From: CAWCWN01 sp963799245
GTDB taxonomy: Bacteria > Chloroflexota > Ktedonobacteria > Ktedonobacterales > Ktedonobacteraceae
NCBI GenBank assembly: GCA_963799245.1
Contig: CAWCWN010000005.1
Coordinates: 186,001-250,000, forward strand
Direction: 5' to 3'
Length of the DNA: 64,000 bases
Positions within the stretch are counted from its first letter, which is position 1. The number at the start of each line of letters is the position of its first letter. This document shows positions 17,973-26,528 of this stretch, piece after piece. The position numbers and the translations under genes were made by a program. The notes under the pieces are model-generated. The model was not told where the DNA came from, ran no database searches, and saw nothing but the letters and a program-made list of their open reading frames with translations.

Positions 17973-18636
17973 ACTACGTAGCTGGCTGCTTGAGCTGGCA
18001 AAAGCGAATATGGAGCGCGAAGGATCAGAGGATACCGCCCATGATTATGATCACCTGGTCCGTGTCATGGCCCTGGCGGATACGCTTCAAGCACGCGAGA
18101 GAGGCGACCTGCCGACGATCTGGGCGGCAGTTGCCCTGCATGACTGCGGGCAGGAGCGCGAACGTCGTAGTGGAGGCGATCATGCCTTGATAGGCGCGGA
18201 ACTTGCGGCCGAGCTCCTGGCGCATACGCCGTTTCCACAGCATGCCATTCCTGTCGTGCAACAGGCCATTCGCGATCATCGCATGACCGGCGGATCCCTG
18301 CCGCAGTCCCTGGAGGGGCGTATTCTCTACGACGCGGATAAGCTTGATTGCCTGGGCGCCATTGGCATCGGCCGCCTGTATTGCATTACCGGTCGCTATA
18401 ACCAGAAGATTTATGCGCCCGTCCCCTCAGATGTGGTTGAGCCTGTTGATCCCCTGCTCATACGGAATTTACGGCGGCGCCCGGACTACTCACCCAGCAT
18501 CGAGTTCCAGCTTCTGTTTGGCAATTTGCCCGAGCGCATGACCACGGATAGCGGACGCCTGCTGGCGCAGGAGCGCTACACCTATATGCAGGATTTCTTC
18601 ACCCGCCTGCAAAAAGAGGTGACAGGAGAGCTATGA
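17953..18636 (+). CDS. HD-domain phosphohydrolase
   Basis: A 227-aa protein of the HD superfamily, a predicted metal-dependent phosphohydrolase. Metal-site residues can be placed: HDYDHLVRV, ALHDCGQE (the HD pair), DHRMTG, and LYDADKLDCLGAIGIGR. This arrangement matches the small YfbR/YedJ-like hydrolases that act on nucleotides or similar phosphates. The start overlaps the kinase gene; GTG 17950 is an alternative. Substrate unknown. Convergent with the hypothetical gene that ends at 18654. Confidence 0.82.
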   Translation: MSAAVTELRSWLLELAKANMEREGSEDTAHDYDHLVRVMALADTLQARERGDLPTIWAAVALHDCGQERERRSGGDHALIGAELAAELLAHTPFPQHAIPVVQQAIRDHRMTGGSLPQSLEGRILYDADKLDCLGAIGIGRLYCITGRYNQKIYAPVPSDVVEPVDPLLIRNLRRRPDYSPSIEFQLLFGNLPERMTTDSGRLLAQERYTYMQDFFTRLQKEVTGEL

Positions 18637-18653
18637 CGGCGACCTCCGCACGC

Positions 18654-19367
18654 TTAAATTATGACATAATTGAAGGGCGTCATATTCTGGGTGGGGGCAC
18701 TCAGGTGCACGGTAAAACCAGCACCCGGCTGCAGGGTGATATACTGCACGACTACAGGCCCGGGATCACCTGTCAAAACCACGAGGACCACGCTCGACGC
18801 GGTCACGCCAGTCGTGTGAACCGCAAGGTCGCGCTGCCCGCGTTCGAAGACGCCCATAGCCTGTACGCCAGTTTGAAGCTCCGGCAGATGCGCGGCGGCA
18901 GAGGACGCTCCAGCAGCCATGGGCTCCGGCTTCTCTACCAGCGGTAAGCTGGGGTTTGTAATCGCTTCGCGCGCAGGGGCAGCCCGCGGTGAGTCAGCAA
19001 GTATGTCCGCTGGCCGCGGCGCTGGCACGACCTGCAGGCGCACCTTCGTCGTGCGCCTGCTAAGGAAAGGCCTACGCTGTACATCACGCGCCTGCGCTGG
19101 ACTCCCGGCTGCAGGCGGAACATCTGAATGTTCGTAGTCTGGAGGTAAAGCGGGACCCGCTACCGGCAATTGTTTAGATTGCAGGCTCAGACGCGGAGGG
19201 ATAAGCCCCTTCCCTGGCTGCACGGCGTCATCGCTCTCCTGCTCTTCTTGTAGAGACGCGTCCAGCATTGCCCCTTCCACCGAAGCCGAAAGGTCCAGGC
19301 GTTTCTGAGCAGCAAGGGAGCGCCACCGCGGCGGCGTTGTATAGTCATATTCATCAAAGCGGGCCAT
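18654..19367 (-). CDS. hypothetical protein with Pro/Ala-rich middle and hydrophobic C-terminal domain
   Basis: 237 aa, not recognised. The N-terminus (MARFDEYDYTTPPRW) is followed by a low-complexity Ala/Pro/Arg-rich stretch to about residue 160. A C-terminal part of about 65 residues has alternating hydrophobic residues suggesting beta strands (TASSVVLVVLTGDPGPVVVQ) and no clear membrane helix. A GAGGT SD precedes the ATG. It is the last gene of a probable leftward operon beginning with the CoxG-like gene. Function unknown. Confidence 0.62.
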   Translation of the reverse strand: MARFDEYDYTTPPRWRSLAAQKRLDLSASVEGAMLDASLQEEQESDDAVQPGKGLIPPRLSLQSKQLPVAGPALPPDYEHSDVPPAAGSPAQARDVQRRPFLSRRTTKVRLQVVPAPRPADILADSPRAAPAREAITNPSLPLVEKPEPMAAGASSAAAHLPELQTGVQAMGVFERGQRDLAVHTTGVTASSVVLVVLTGDPGPVVVQYITLQPGAGFTVHLSAPTQNMTPFNYVII

Positions 19368-19380
19368 GATCTACCTCTAT

Positions 19381-19575
19381 CTAAAATGTGACGCTTTCTC
19401 GCATAAGCGTGGTTGAATTTGCTTCCAGTATAACATCATTGCTTTCATTATCAGCGCAAGTAGCACATTTGGGGGGTGCAGCCTCCAGCCGATAGGCACT
19501 GGCAGCAGTGTCTTGCGCAGGAAACGCACAGGCGGGGCTCCGCTGGTCGGAGCTGAAACGTTTCTGAATAGCCAT
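19381..19575 (-). CDS. small hypothetical protein with a CxxC motif
   Basis: 64 aa, not recognised. It sits between the Cys/Met enzyme gene (21 nt upstream) and the next hypothetical gene (13 nt downstream), all read leftward, so co-transcription is likely. It contains PPKCATCADNES and no obvious hydrophobic core. No clear SD is visible, so it could be non-coding. Confidence 0.4.
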   Translation of the reverse strand: MAIQKRFSSDQRSPACAFPAQDTAASAYRLEAAPPKCATCADNESNDVILEANSTTLMRESVTF

Positions 19576-19596
19576 GGGTATTTGAGGCCTTGAAGC

Positions 19597-20826
19597 CTAC
19601 TCCTCGCTTAGCGCCTGATTCAGATCGCTGATGATGTCCCCAACGTTTTCAATCCCGACCGATAACCTGATGCAGCCTTCTGTAATGCCCATACTGCGGC
19701 GTTGCTCCGCCGTCAGGGTACGATGTGACGACACTGGCGGATAACTCACCTGCGAGAAAACATCTCCAAGGCTTGTGACCGGCAGGCATAATTGCAGCCT
19801 GTCCATGACACGAAAGGCCGCCTCACGCGTCTGTTGCCTGACCTCAAAGGCAAGCAGACCGCCAAAGTAGCCGGATTTGAGCAAGTGTGTGGCAAGGGCG
19901 TGCTGAGGGTGATCGGCCAGGCCTGGATAGTAAACGCGGGAGATAGCGGGATGTTGCTGCAGGAAACGCGCCACATACAGCGCATTGTTACAATGCCGCT
20001 CCATGCGTACCGCCAGCGTGCGCAGGCCGCGTAGGATAAGGTGAGCTTCAAAGGGGCTGAGCATCGCGCCCATATGCAGTGCATATGTGCGCAACTGATC
20101 AAACAGCGCTCTCCTGGCGCTGATAACCACGCCTCCCGTACTATCGCCATGTCCGGCGATATATTTTGTTGCGCTGTGCACAATAAGATCAACACCATAA
20201 TCAAGCGGCTTCAGCAAATAGGGGGTTGTCACCGTGCTATCGACGATCGTGACGGCACCGACCTCGCGGGCGGCAAGGCTAACAGCCTCGAGGTCGACCA
20301 GCCTGACCAGAGGATTTGAGAGGGATTCTACGTAGATGACATCCGGCTGCTCGGCACGAATGAGGCTGGCGACCTCGGGAATGCACATATCGGCCAGGAG
20401 CAGCTCGACCCCAAGAGGTACAAAAACCTCGCGCAACAGGCTGATAGTAGGACCATACAGATCCTGCGAGGCGAGAATCTTGCTGGCTGGGGCAAGGCCT
20501 GCCGCCAGCAGAGCCGCGTGAACGGCTGCCGTTCCGGAGGTGAATGTCAGCGCGCCAACACCACCCTCGATCTGCACCAGCGCATCTGCCAGTGCACTCG
20601 CATTTGGGTTGCCCTGCCTGGCATAGACATACGCCGGCTCGCCGTCTGCTCGCGAGCCGGCAAATGCTTCGTCAAGCGCTGCGGCGTTGTGGTGCAGGTA
20701 GGTTGTACTCGCATGAATGGGAAGTATAGATGGCGTTCCGGCGCTAGAGACGGTGCGCTGCCGCTGTCCTCCATGGACAACGCGGGTCTCAACCGCCCAG
20801 GCAGGTATGGGATCGTGTCGGCTCAT
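19597..20826 (-). CDS. trans-sulfuration enzyme, cystathionine gamma-synthase-like
   Basis: A PLP-dependent Cys/Met metabolism enzyme, 409 aa. Motifs include THLHGG-like VETRVVHGGQ near the start, YARQGNPNASALADAL, and the PLP-Lys segment VHSATKYIAGHGDSTGG. The end GCIRLSVGIENVGDII is typical of the family. It lacks the insertion that marks MetY, which favours cystathionine gamma-synthase/lyase or MetZ. ATG 20826 is chosen: GAGAGGA precedes it and it overlaps the preceding methyltransferase stop by 1 nt (TGATG). The operon with a methyltransferase and a CoxG-like protein is unusual for methionine synthesis, so the physiological substrate may differ. Confidence 0.88.
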   Translation of the reverse strand: MSRHDPIPAWAVETRVVHGGQRQRTVSSAGTPSILPIHASTTYLHHNAAALDEAFAGSRADGEPAYVYARQGNPNASALADALVQIEGGVGALTFTSGTAAVHAALLAAGLAPASKILASQDLYGPTISLLREVFVPLGVELLLADMCIPEVASLIRAEQPDVIYVESLSNPLVRLVDLEAVSLAAREVGAVTIVDSTVTTPYLLKPLDYGVDLIVHSATKYIAGHGDSTGGVVISARRALFDQLRTYALHMGAMLSPFEAHLILRGLRTLAVRMERHCNNALYVARFLQQHPAISRVYYPGLADHPQHALATHLLKSGYFGGLLAFEVRQQTREAAFRVMDRLQLCLPVTSLGDVFSQVSYPPVSSHRTLTAEQRRSMGITEGCIRLSVGIENVGDIISDLNQALSEE

Positions 20827-21833
20827 CAGGTCCTCTCGTTCTCTATCATGGTGCATGGGAAGTATTGTATGCGATGTAGCGTATGGGAAACTGCAGGGAA
20901 TGTCAAGAGAGGGGCCACGTGCTGCTTAAGGCTGCCAGGCTGAGGATATCCAAAAGGGAGCATGCGCGGGCGAGATGGCGCATGCTCCCTATTTTTGGGT
21001 ATTGCTAGAATGGCATAGACCATATCCTCACCTGGTGGCACAAGTATGCCGTTGCGCTCAACCAGCCAGCCACCCAACAATTGCTTCAACTCACTGCGTG
21101 TTGCCTCATCATGCGGCAGGATAAGCTGCTCCAGTAGCTCATCGACGGCCTGTCCCAGCGAGGAGAAGCTCATGCTCGCAGCATGCCTGACGACTGCGAC
21201 GTTGGCGTAGACCCCCATCTCGAACAGCACGTCGAGGGCATGGATGTAGCTCGGCGGCTGACAGCGTTTATCGCCATGGGAATGTTGCCAGAGATGCTCT
21301 GTGAGCGCGTCGATATGCCTGGCGCGCATATAGATGTAACAGACCCGGCGCGCCGCGGCCAGCAATTTGCGTAGAAAAGGCTCAATATCGCGTATGGGAT
21401 AGAGGACATGACTACAGATTACGACATCCGCGTCAAGGTCTGAAGGGGCGGCCTGCCAGGTTGTCTGCACGCATGTGACATTGGTCAGTCCCCGCGCCAG
21501 GATGTCCTGGCGTAGATAGTGCAGCATGGAAGCATTGGGCTCGACTGCGATGATATGCCTGGCCTGCGGCGCAAGCGCCAGGGCGAAACGCCCGGTTCCC
21601 GCGCCGACGTCAAGGATGGTGGTCTGCGATGATACCTCACTTTTGAGCCGGCTCAAAAAGGGGTCGGTTGCGGCGGTATCCCTGGTCGCGCGCTGGAAAC
21701 CCCGCGCGCGACGATCCCAGAAATCGGCGCTCGTGCGTCCCAGGCGGGCATAGGCGGCATCCATCTGTTGCGCGCGCGCCTCAAGGATGGCATCCCAGCG
21801 CTCAGCCGCCGTCTGTAACGCCCCGTACTCCAT
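20826..21833 (-). CDS. class I SAM-dependent methyltransferase
   Basis: 335 aa, with SAM-binding motif I ILDVGAGTGRFALAL and post-I AVEPNASMLHYL clearly visible. VVICSHVLYPI is motif II-like. The C-terminal part has no recognised domain. ATG 21833 lies 2 nt after the CoxG-like stop; the in-frame TTG upstream is less likely. The stop overlaps the next gene. A small-molecule substrate is likely but unidentified. Confidence 0.85.
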   Translation of the reverse strand: MEYGALQTAAERWDAILEARAQQMDAAYARLGRTSADFWDRRARGFQRATRDTAATDPFLSRLKSEVSSQTTILDVGAGTGRFALALAPQARHIIAVEPNASMLHYLRQDILARGLTNVTCVQTTWQAAPSDLDADVVICSHVLYPIRDIEPFLRKLLAAARRVCYIYMRARHIDALTEHLWQHSHGDKRCQPPSYIHALDVLFEMGVYANVAVVRHAASMSFSSLGQAVDELLEQLILPHDEATRSELKQLLGGWLVERNGILVPPGEDMVYAILAIPKNREHAPSRPRMLPFGYPQPGSLKQHVAPLLTFPAVSHTLHRIQYFPCTMIENERT

Positions 21834-21835
21834 GC

Positions 21836-22279
21836 TCAAGAAGCCTGCAGTTTTGTTTTCAGGCAGTCAAAAAATTGTCCGGTGAGTTTTTCAGCTGTTC
21901 CCTGCAGGAGGCGGGCGCCGACGCTGGCGATGGTTCCGCTGACAACAACGTGCGCCTGCCAGTCCATGCGCGTCTGGGCAGCATCGACAGCCATGAGCTG
22001 CATTTTACCCGACATATCCACCGCGCTGCCCGACGCTTTGCCACGTGCTTTCACCGTCATTTCTTCACGTTCATGCATCTCCTCCCGCGTGACGTCCAGG
22101 ACAAACTTGGATTTTACTGCTCCCACACCTACGCCAACGGTGGCCTTCCAGTGTTCATCGTCCAGCACCTCCAGGCTCTGAAAGCCAGGTGCGCACGCCG
22201 CCACATTATTGCCGTTGACGAGAAATGTCCAGACCTTTTCAAGGGGCGCGGCGATCGTTTGAGTACCAGAGAACTCCAT
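21836..22279 (-). CDS. CoxG-like SRPBCC protein
   Basis: 147 aa, a single START/SRPBCC-fold domain of the CO dehydrogenase subunit G (CoxG) family. The pattern starts IAAPLEKVWTFLVNGNNVAACAPG and ends with GTIASVGARLLQGTAEKLTGQFF, both hallmarks of the family. CoxG proteins assist maturation or membrane recruitment of molybdenum hydroxylases. No such enzyme is in this operon; the nearest large subunit is the orphan at 4720-7041. SD AAAGGTG. First gene of the leftward operon. Confidence 0.85.
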   Translation of the reverse strand: MEFSGTQTIAAPLEKVWTFLVNGNNVAACAPGFQSLEVLDDEHWKATVGVGVGAVKSKFVLDVTREEMHEREEMTVKARGKASGSAVDMSGKMQLMAVDAAQTRMDWQAHVVVSGTIASVGARLLQGTAEKLTGQFFDCLKTKLQAS

Positions 22280-22392
22280 ACTAAGTCACCTTTCACTCTG
22301 CAGAAATACTGGTATTTCTCAATGCTCTTCACACCTTGATCTACCATGTGCTATATAATATCACCTGGTGGCTAAAGTTGACAGCAACCCCT

Positions 22393-23601
22393 CTAACCCA
22401 CGCGGCAGAAAACCGCCTTCAGATACGCGCTTTCGGGCATCACCAGGTTGATGGGGTGATCAACGCCATGCGTATAGCTTTCCAGCAGCTGCACAGGGCG
22501 GCGCAGGCGCTGCGCCACTTGCGACAGGACCCCCAGCAGATCATCCATGCCAACCACGCCGGAACAAGAACAGGTGAGCAGTATACCGCCCGACCGCAAC
22601 ACTTGCAAAGCGAGCATATTCAGGCGGCGATACGCCTTCAGCGCCTGGCTGCGGGCGCTCTGCGATTTAGCGAAGGCGGGAGGATCAAGCACCACAACAT
22701 CAAACTGCTCGCCACCACGTTGTGCCTGCTCAAGATAATCAAACACATCAGCCACAAGAAAAGTATGCGCCAGCGGATCCAATCCGTTCAGGCTAAATTG
22801 TTGACGAGCAGCCTCGATGGCGGGTGCAGAGATATCTACACTGGTGACGCGTGTTCGCTCGCCGGCCAGGGCTGCATAGACCGAAAAACCGCCTGTATAA
22901 CTGAAACAGTTTAAGACACGCTTGTCGCGCGCGTACTTACGGAGCGCGGCGCGTTTATCGCGCTGGTCAATATAAAAGCCGGTTTTTTGTCCCTGCCATG
23001 GATCGACGCCAAAGCGCACACCATTCTCGCGCACCACCACCTGCGCGGGAACCTCGCCTGCCGCCAGCAGAGGTTCCTCAACCTCCAGCCCCTCCCGGCG
23101 CCGCGACTGACTCTCATTGCGCAGCAACAGGCCACGCGCGCCGCTCTCTGCCATCAGGGCATCAATGAGCAGAGGGCGCAGGCGTTCCATGCCCAGGGTA
23201 TGCAGCTGGGCCACCAGAACATCCGCGTAGCGATCCACGACGATGCCGGGTAAACCGTCACCTTCAGAGTGTAGCAGGCGATAACAGTCGGTCTCTCGCG
23301 GATCAAAAACCCGCCGCAGGTCCAGGGCGCTGCGAATCCGACGACGAAGAAACGCGTCGTCGATTGCTTCGGCGGCATTATGCGTCAAGATGCGGATCGC
23401 AATATCCGTCTGCGGGTTATAGTAGCCGCGCGCCACAAACTGGCCTGTCGCCGATTTAACATCGACCAGGCCACCCGCCTCGATCCAGCGAGGGGGCTGT
23501 TGTAAAGCGCCTGAAAAGATCCACAGGTGGCCAGTGAGCAGGCTCTCCTCGCGGTGAGGCTTTAAACTGGCGCTGGGATAACGCAGAGTGGCTGTCGTCA
23601 A
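22393..23601 (-). CDS. rlmI: RlmI/RlmK-type 23S rRNA cytosine-C5 methyltransferase
   Basis: About 402 aa. An N-terminal PUA domain (GHLWIFSGAL; GYYNPQTDIAIRIL) and an EEHEE-type linker (LLHSEGDGLPGIVVDRY) precede a class I methyltransferase domain. That domain shows QKTGFYIDQRDKR, LNCFSYTGGFSVYAAL and DVVVLDPPAFAKS, and the CSCSG motif that contributes the catalytic Cys. The order matches RlmI, which makes m5C in 23S rRNA. Start: a TTG at 23601 has GAGGAAAG at good distance; a GTG at 23631 is the alternative and would add 10 residues. Confidence 0.9.
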   Translation of the reverse strand: MTTATLRYPSASLKPHREESLLTGHLWIFSGALQQPPRWIEAGGLVDVKSATGQFVARGYYNPQTDIAIRILTHNAAEAIDDAFLRRRIRSALDLRRVFDPRETDCYRLLHSEGDGLPGIVVDRYADVLVAQLHTLGMERLRPLLIDALMAESGARGLLLRNESQSRRREGLEVEEPLLAAGEVPAQVVVRENGVRFGVDPWQGQKTGFYIDQRDKRAALRKYARDKRVLNCFSYTGGFSVYAALAGERTRVTSVDISAPAIEAARQQFSLNGLDPLAHTFLVADVFDYLEQAQRGGEQFDVVVLDPPAFAKSQSARSQALKAYRRLNMLALQVLRSGGILLTCSCSGVVGMDDLLGVLSQVAQRLRRPVQLLESYTHGVDHPINLVMPESAYLKAVFCRVG

Positions 23602-23697
23602 ATTGAGCTCTTTCCTCGATCTGTTTTTCACATTATCGCATATATACTACCCATCGTCGTTCAGAGCGGAAGTCATCCTGGCGGCGGGCTGAACGCC

Positions 23698-23754
23698 AGT
23701 AATCATAAAAGTTCGCGGCCGGGCTACGACTGGCCGCGAACTTTTATGATTACT
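23698..23754. terminator. long inverted repeat after the GH15 gene (likely terminator)
   Basis: Two perfect 23-nt arms (23698-23720 and 23732-23754) around an 11-nt loop, starting 8 nt beyond the GH15 stop. The outer stem is AT-rich and the core GC-rich. No T run follows, so whether it is an intrinsic terminator or another element is uncertain. Confidence 0.7.
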
Positions 23755-23762
23755 GATGATTC

Positions 23763-25754
23763 CTACCTGCTCATTTTATTATGGGCGCCTTGCAACTTGA
23801 TGGCGGCAATTACCGGGTCGGTATGATGTTCGCCAAGGCGGAGTTCGGCTTTTTGCAGGTTAACGGCACTATTGATCAAGGCGATATGCGTAAAGGCTTG
23901 AGGATAGTTGCCAAGCGCGGAGTTGGAACGTGAGTCGATCTCTTCAGAGAACAAACCCAGGCGACCAGCATAGGACAGCAGGCGTTCAAAAAGTGATCGG
24001 GCCTCAGTCAGCCGTCCCTGCATAGCAAGATTATCGATTAGCCAGAAAGTACAGATGGTAAAGGTGCCCTCGGAGCCGCCCAGGCCATCGCCATTAAGGT
24101 AGCGATAGACGAAACCATGCTCGTCGGTGAGATGCTCAATAATACGATCGACCGTGGAGCGCATGCGAGGATCATCCGGCGGGATAAAACCAACAAGCGG
24201 CAACAGGAGACTGGAAGCATCCAGGGCGGTATCATCATAGGACTGGGTAAATGCTCCAAGCGAGGTATTGTAACCATGCGTCAAAATGTCGGCGCGTAGC
24301 TGGTCTCGCACAAAGGTCCAGCGCGGCAAATCAGCTTCCAGGTTCAGATGTTGAGCGGCGCGAATACCGCGATCCAGGGCAACCCAGCACATGACTTTGG
24401 AATAGACGAAATGCTTGATGTCGTCGCGCACCTCCCAGATACCGCTATCGGGTTCCTGCCAGTGCGAGCAGACATGCTCAACAAACGTGCGCATCATCGT
24501 CCACAAAGGGCCATCCAGAGTCTCACCATAGCGCTCAAAGCACCCCTGGCGCCGGTAGAGGTGGATACAATCCAGCACCTCGCCGAATACATCGAGCTGC
24601 TTCTGATAGGCCGCACCGTTGCCAATACGTACCGGGCCAGAATCGCGATAGCCTCTGAGATGTGAGAGCACATGTTCGTTCAGGTCACGCTCCCCGCGAA
24701 TACCGTACATGATCTGCAGGTCCTCCCCATTCGCGTAAGAGAGACTGCGCAGCCAGTGTGTGAAGGCGCGGGACTCTTCCGTAAAGCCCAGCACATTGAG
24801 TGCATAGAGGGTAAACGTCGCATCGCGCAGCCAGGTGTAGCGATAGTCCCAGTTGCGTACACCTCCAAGGTCTTCCGGTAAGGACGTGGTGGGGGCAGCA
24901 ACAATTGCGCCAGTGGGGGCATAGGTCATCATTTTGAGAGTAAGGGCGCTGCGCTGGACCTCTTCGGCATAAGGACCATGATAGGTGCAGCCGGCAACCC
25001 ACTTGCGCCAGCAATGCAGTGTATGGGCCAGCTCCGCCTCAAAATTGCGCTGCTGCAGCTCATCCTCTACCAGCCTGCGGGCGGCGCGCGCGCTGCGGCC
25101 AACACCTATGGCAAAGAGGATGCTTTCACCTTCACGCAGGGTTGCGTTAACAACCAGCGCGGCGTGAACATCCTCCTCGTCTTGCTCGATACACATGTCG
25201 AACGAGGCGGCGCGGTAGGCGCCAACGATCGCCAGGCCTACGTGCTGATTACCACCCGAGATGACCGCGCCCATATTGTCATGCAGCAGGGAAATCTCAC
25301 TTTGGGAGGCGGCGTAATTGGGACTGACCTTCAGGGTCATCGTAACGGGGAGTTCACCATAGGTGCACTCGACGCTACGCACCAGGCAGTGACATGAACC
25401 ATCTTCGCGCGTCCAGGTATTATTGTTCATACCTTGATACGGCCACGCACTCAATGTCTCGACTGGCATAAAATCGGTCAGTACTACTTCGCCCGCAGTA
25501 CTAGCAAATTTGGTTTGGAGCACATTGCTGCCGCGCAGGTAGCGCTGTGAACCAGGTATCGACTGGTCGGTCGGAGCTATTTGAAAATAGCCTCCACGCT
25601 CAGCATCGAGCAAACGGCAGAACAGCGCAGGACTATCGAAGTCCGGTAAACATCCCCAGTCCACTGAGCCGTCCGGACTTACCAGCACTGCGGAATGACA
25701 ATCTCCAATAGCCCCATAGGAATTAATAGGTTGATAAGTGCAAGGATTAATCAT
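23763..25754 (-). CDS. GH15 family glucoamylase/trehalase-like hydrolase
   Basis: 663 aa. An N-terminal beta-sandwich domain (PINSYGAIGDCHSAVLVSPD; DWGCLPDFDSPALFCRLLD) is followed by the (alpha/alpha)6 catalytic domain from about residue 240, with GGVRNWDYRYTWLRDATFT. The proposed catalytic acid lies in DSGIWEVR and the base in GLFSEEID; TFTICTFWLID fits the family. Actinobacterial relatives hydrolyse trehalose or alpha-glucans. No signal peptide, so probably cytosolic. Monocistronic. Confidence 0.92.
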   Translation of the reverse strand: MINPCTYQPINSYGAIGDCHSAVLVSPDGSVDWGCLPDFDSPALFCRLLDAERGGYFQIAPTDQSIPGSQRYLRGSNVLQTKFASTAGEVVLTDFMPVETLSAWPYQGMNNNTWTREDGSCHCLVRSVECTYGELPVTMTLKVSPNYAASQSEISLLHDNMGAVISGGNQHVGLAIVGAYRAASFDMCIEQDEEDVHAALVVNATLREGESILFAIGVGRSARAARRLVEDELQQRNFEAELAHTLHCWRKWVAGCTYHGPYAEEVQRSALTLKMMTYAPTGAIVAAPTTSLPEDLGGVRNWDYRYTWLRDATFTLYALNVLGFTEESRAFTHWLRSLSYANGEDLQIMYGIRGERDLNEHVLSHLRGYRDSGPVRIGNGAAYQKQLDVFGEVLDCIHLYRRQGCFERYGETLDGPLWTMMRTFVEHVCSHWQEPDSGIWEVRDDIKHFVYSKVMCWVALDRGIRAAQHLNLEADLPRWTFVRDQLRADILTHGYNTSLGAFTQSYDDTALDASSLLLPLVGFIPPDDPRMRSTVDRIIEHLTDEHGFVYRYLNGDGLGGSEGTFTICTFWLIDNLAMQGRLTEARSLFERLLSYAGRLGLFSEEIDSRSNSALGNYPQAFTHIALINSAVNLQKAELRLGEHHTDPVIAAIKLQGAHNKMSR

Positions 25755-26528
25755 CCCAACCCATCCCTTTGTGTGTATTTTGTGTGAACTTTCATAATGG
25801 AACTTTTCATTTCCTTATGTCTGGATAGAACGGAAGAGAGCGGATAACAGTAACAACTTATTAGTACTTCTTTTAAGATTATTTTATTTGACTGTAATTA
25901 GATATATGTACCTGCTTTTGGGTATAGTTTCTGCCTTATTTTATGTACATTTTATCCCTGGTAATTAATAGGTGAAGCAGGCACCAGACCAGAGAGTAAA
26001 CACCGTTTTTTGCAGAAGCATGCCATGGACAAACAGAGAGTTTACATGTTACTCTTAGTAGAGGCGCCTTAAGAGCTCTGTCTGATGTATTTAAGATACA
26101 CCTACTTTCAAGCTGTTCACAGAGTAGAGACTTTTTAGGCATCGTAGTCGTCGTGACACCACCTCTATGCCTCGTGAGGAGTAGGAGCATGTCTCGACAT
26201 ACCTGGATATACGTTGAGGTGATACAACATTCATGAATAAAGTTCTGCGGGTCATGCAACACCCGGCCGGTAGGATTGGCCTGACGGTGGGGTTAACCGT
26301 TGGTTTCATAGCTGCGTTCATGGGAGAGGCAAGCAAGGCTTTGTTCCTGGCGGGCTTCTGCCAATTCCTGGCATCACGCATCCGGCGTTAGACGTCCACT
26401 CGTGGGGTTGGCCACAGCACCATGTGCACTATCAGGAAGGGGCAGGGTCTCCTCTATCCCCTTCCTGGCTAGGAGATTCGCCGCCTTCCTTTCCCCACTC
26501 TTTCCTGCAACAAGGCCCTGTGCAGCGA
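25755..26528. other. AT-rich intergenic region
   Basis: Between the GH15 start and the GH3 stop. The first 250 nt are markedly AT-rich compared with neighbours and hold no gene. A short membrane ORF (26233-26391) is listed separately. A 9-bp stem (26434-26442 / 26458-26466) lies beyond the end of the GH3 gene. The longer minus-strand frame at 25936-26262 has a Cys- and Leu-rich product unlike any family and is not supported. Confidence 0.5.
26233..26391 (+). CDS. possible small membrane protein
   Basis: 52 aa, not recognised. A hydrophobic stretch (IGLTVGLTVGFIAAFMG) suggests one transmembrane helix, followed by a basic end (SRIRR). GAGGTGAT stands about 12 nt before the ATG. It lies in a large intergenic region. 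Supported only by composition and SD. Confidence 0.42.
   Translation: MNKVLRVMQHPAGRIGLTVGLTVGFIAAFMGEASKALFLAGFCQFLASRIRR

Noticed and set aside
20518..20943. 141-codon plus-strand frame
   Set aside because: Antisense of the Cys/Met enzyme and methyltransferase junction.
25936..26262. 108-codon minus-strand frame in the intergenic region
   Set aside because: Cys/Leu-rich composition, no SD, AT-rich DNA and no recognisable motif.
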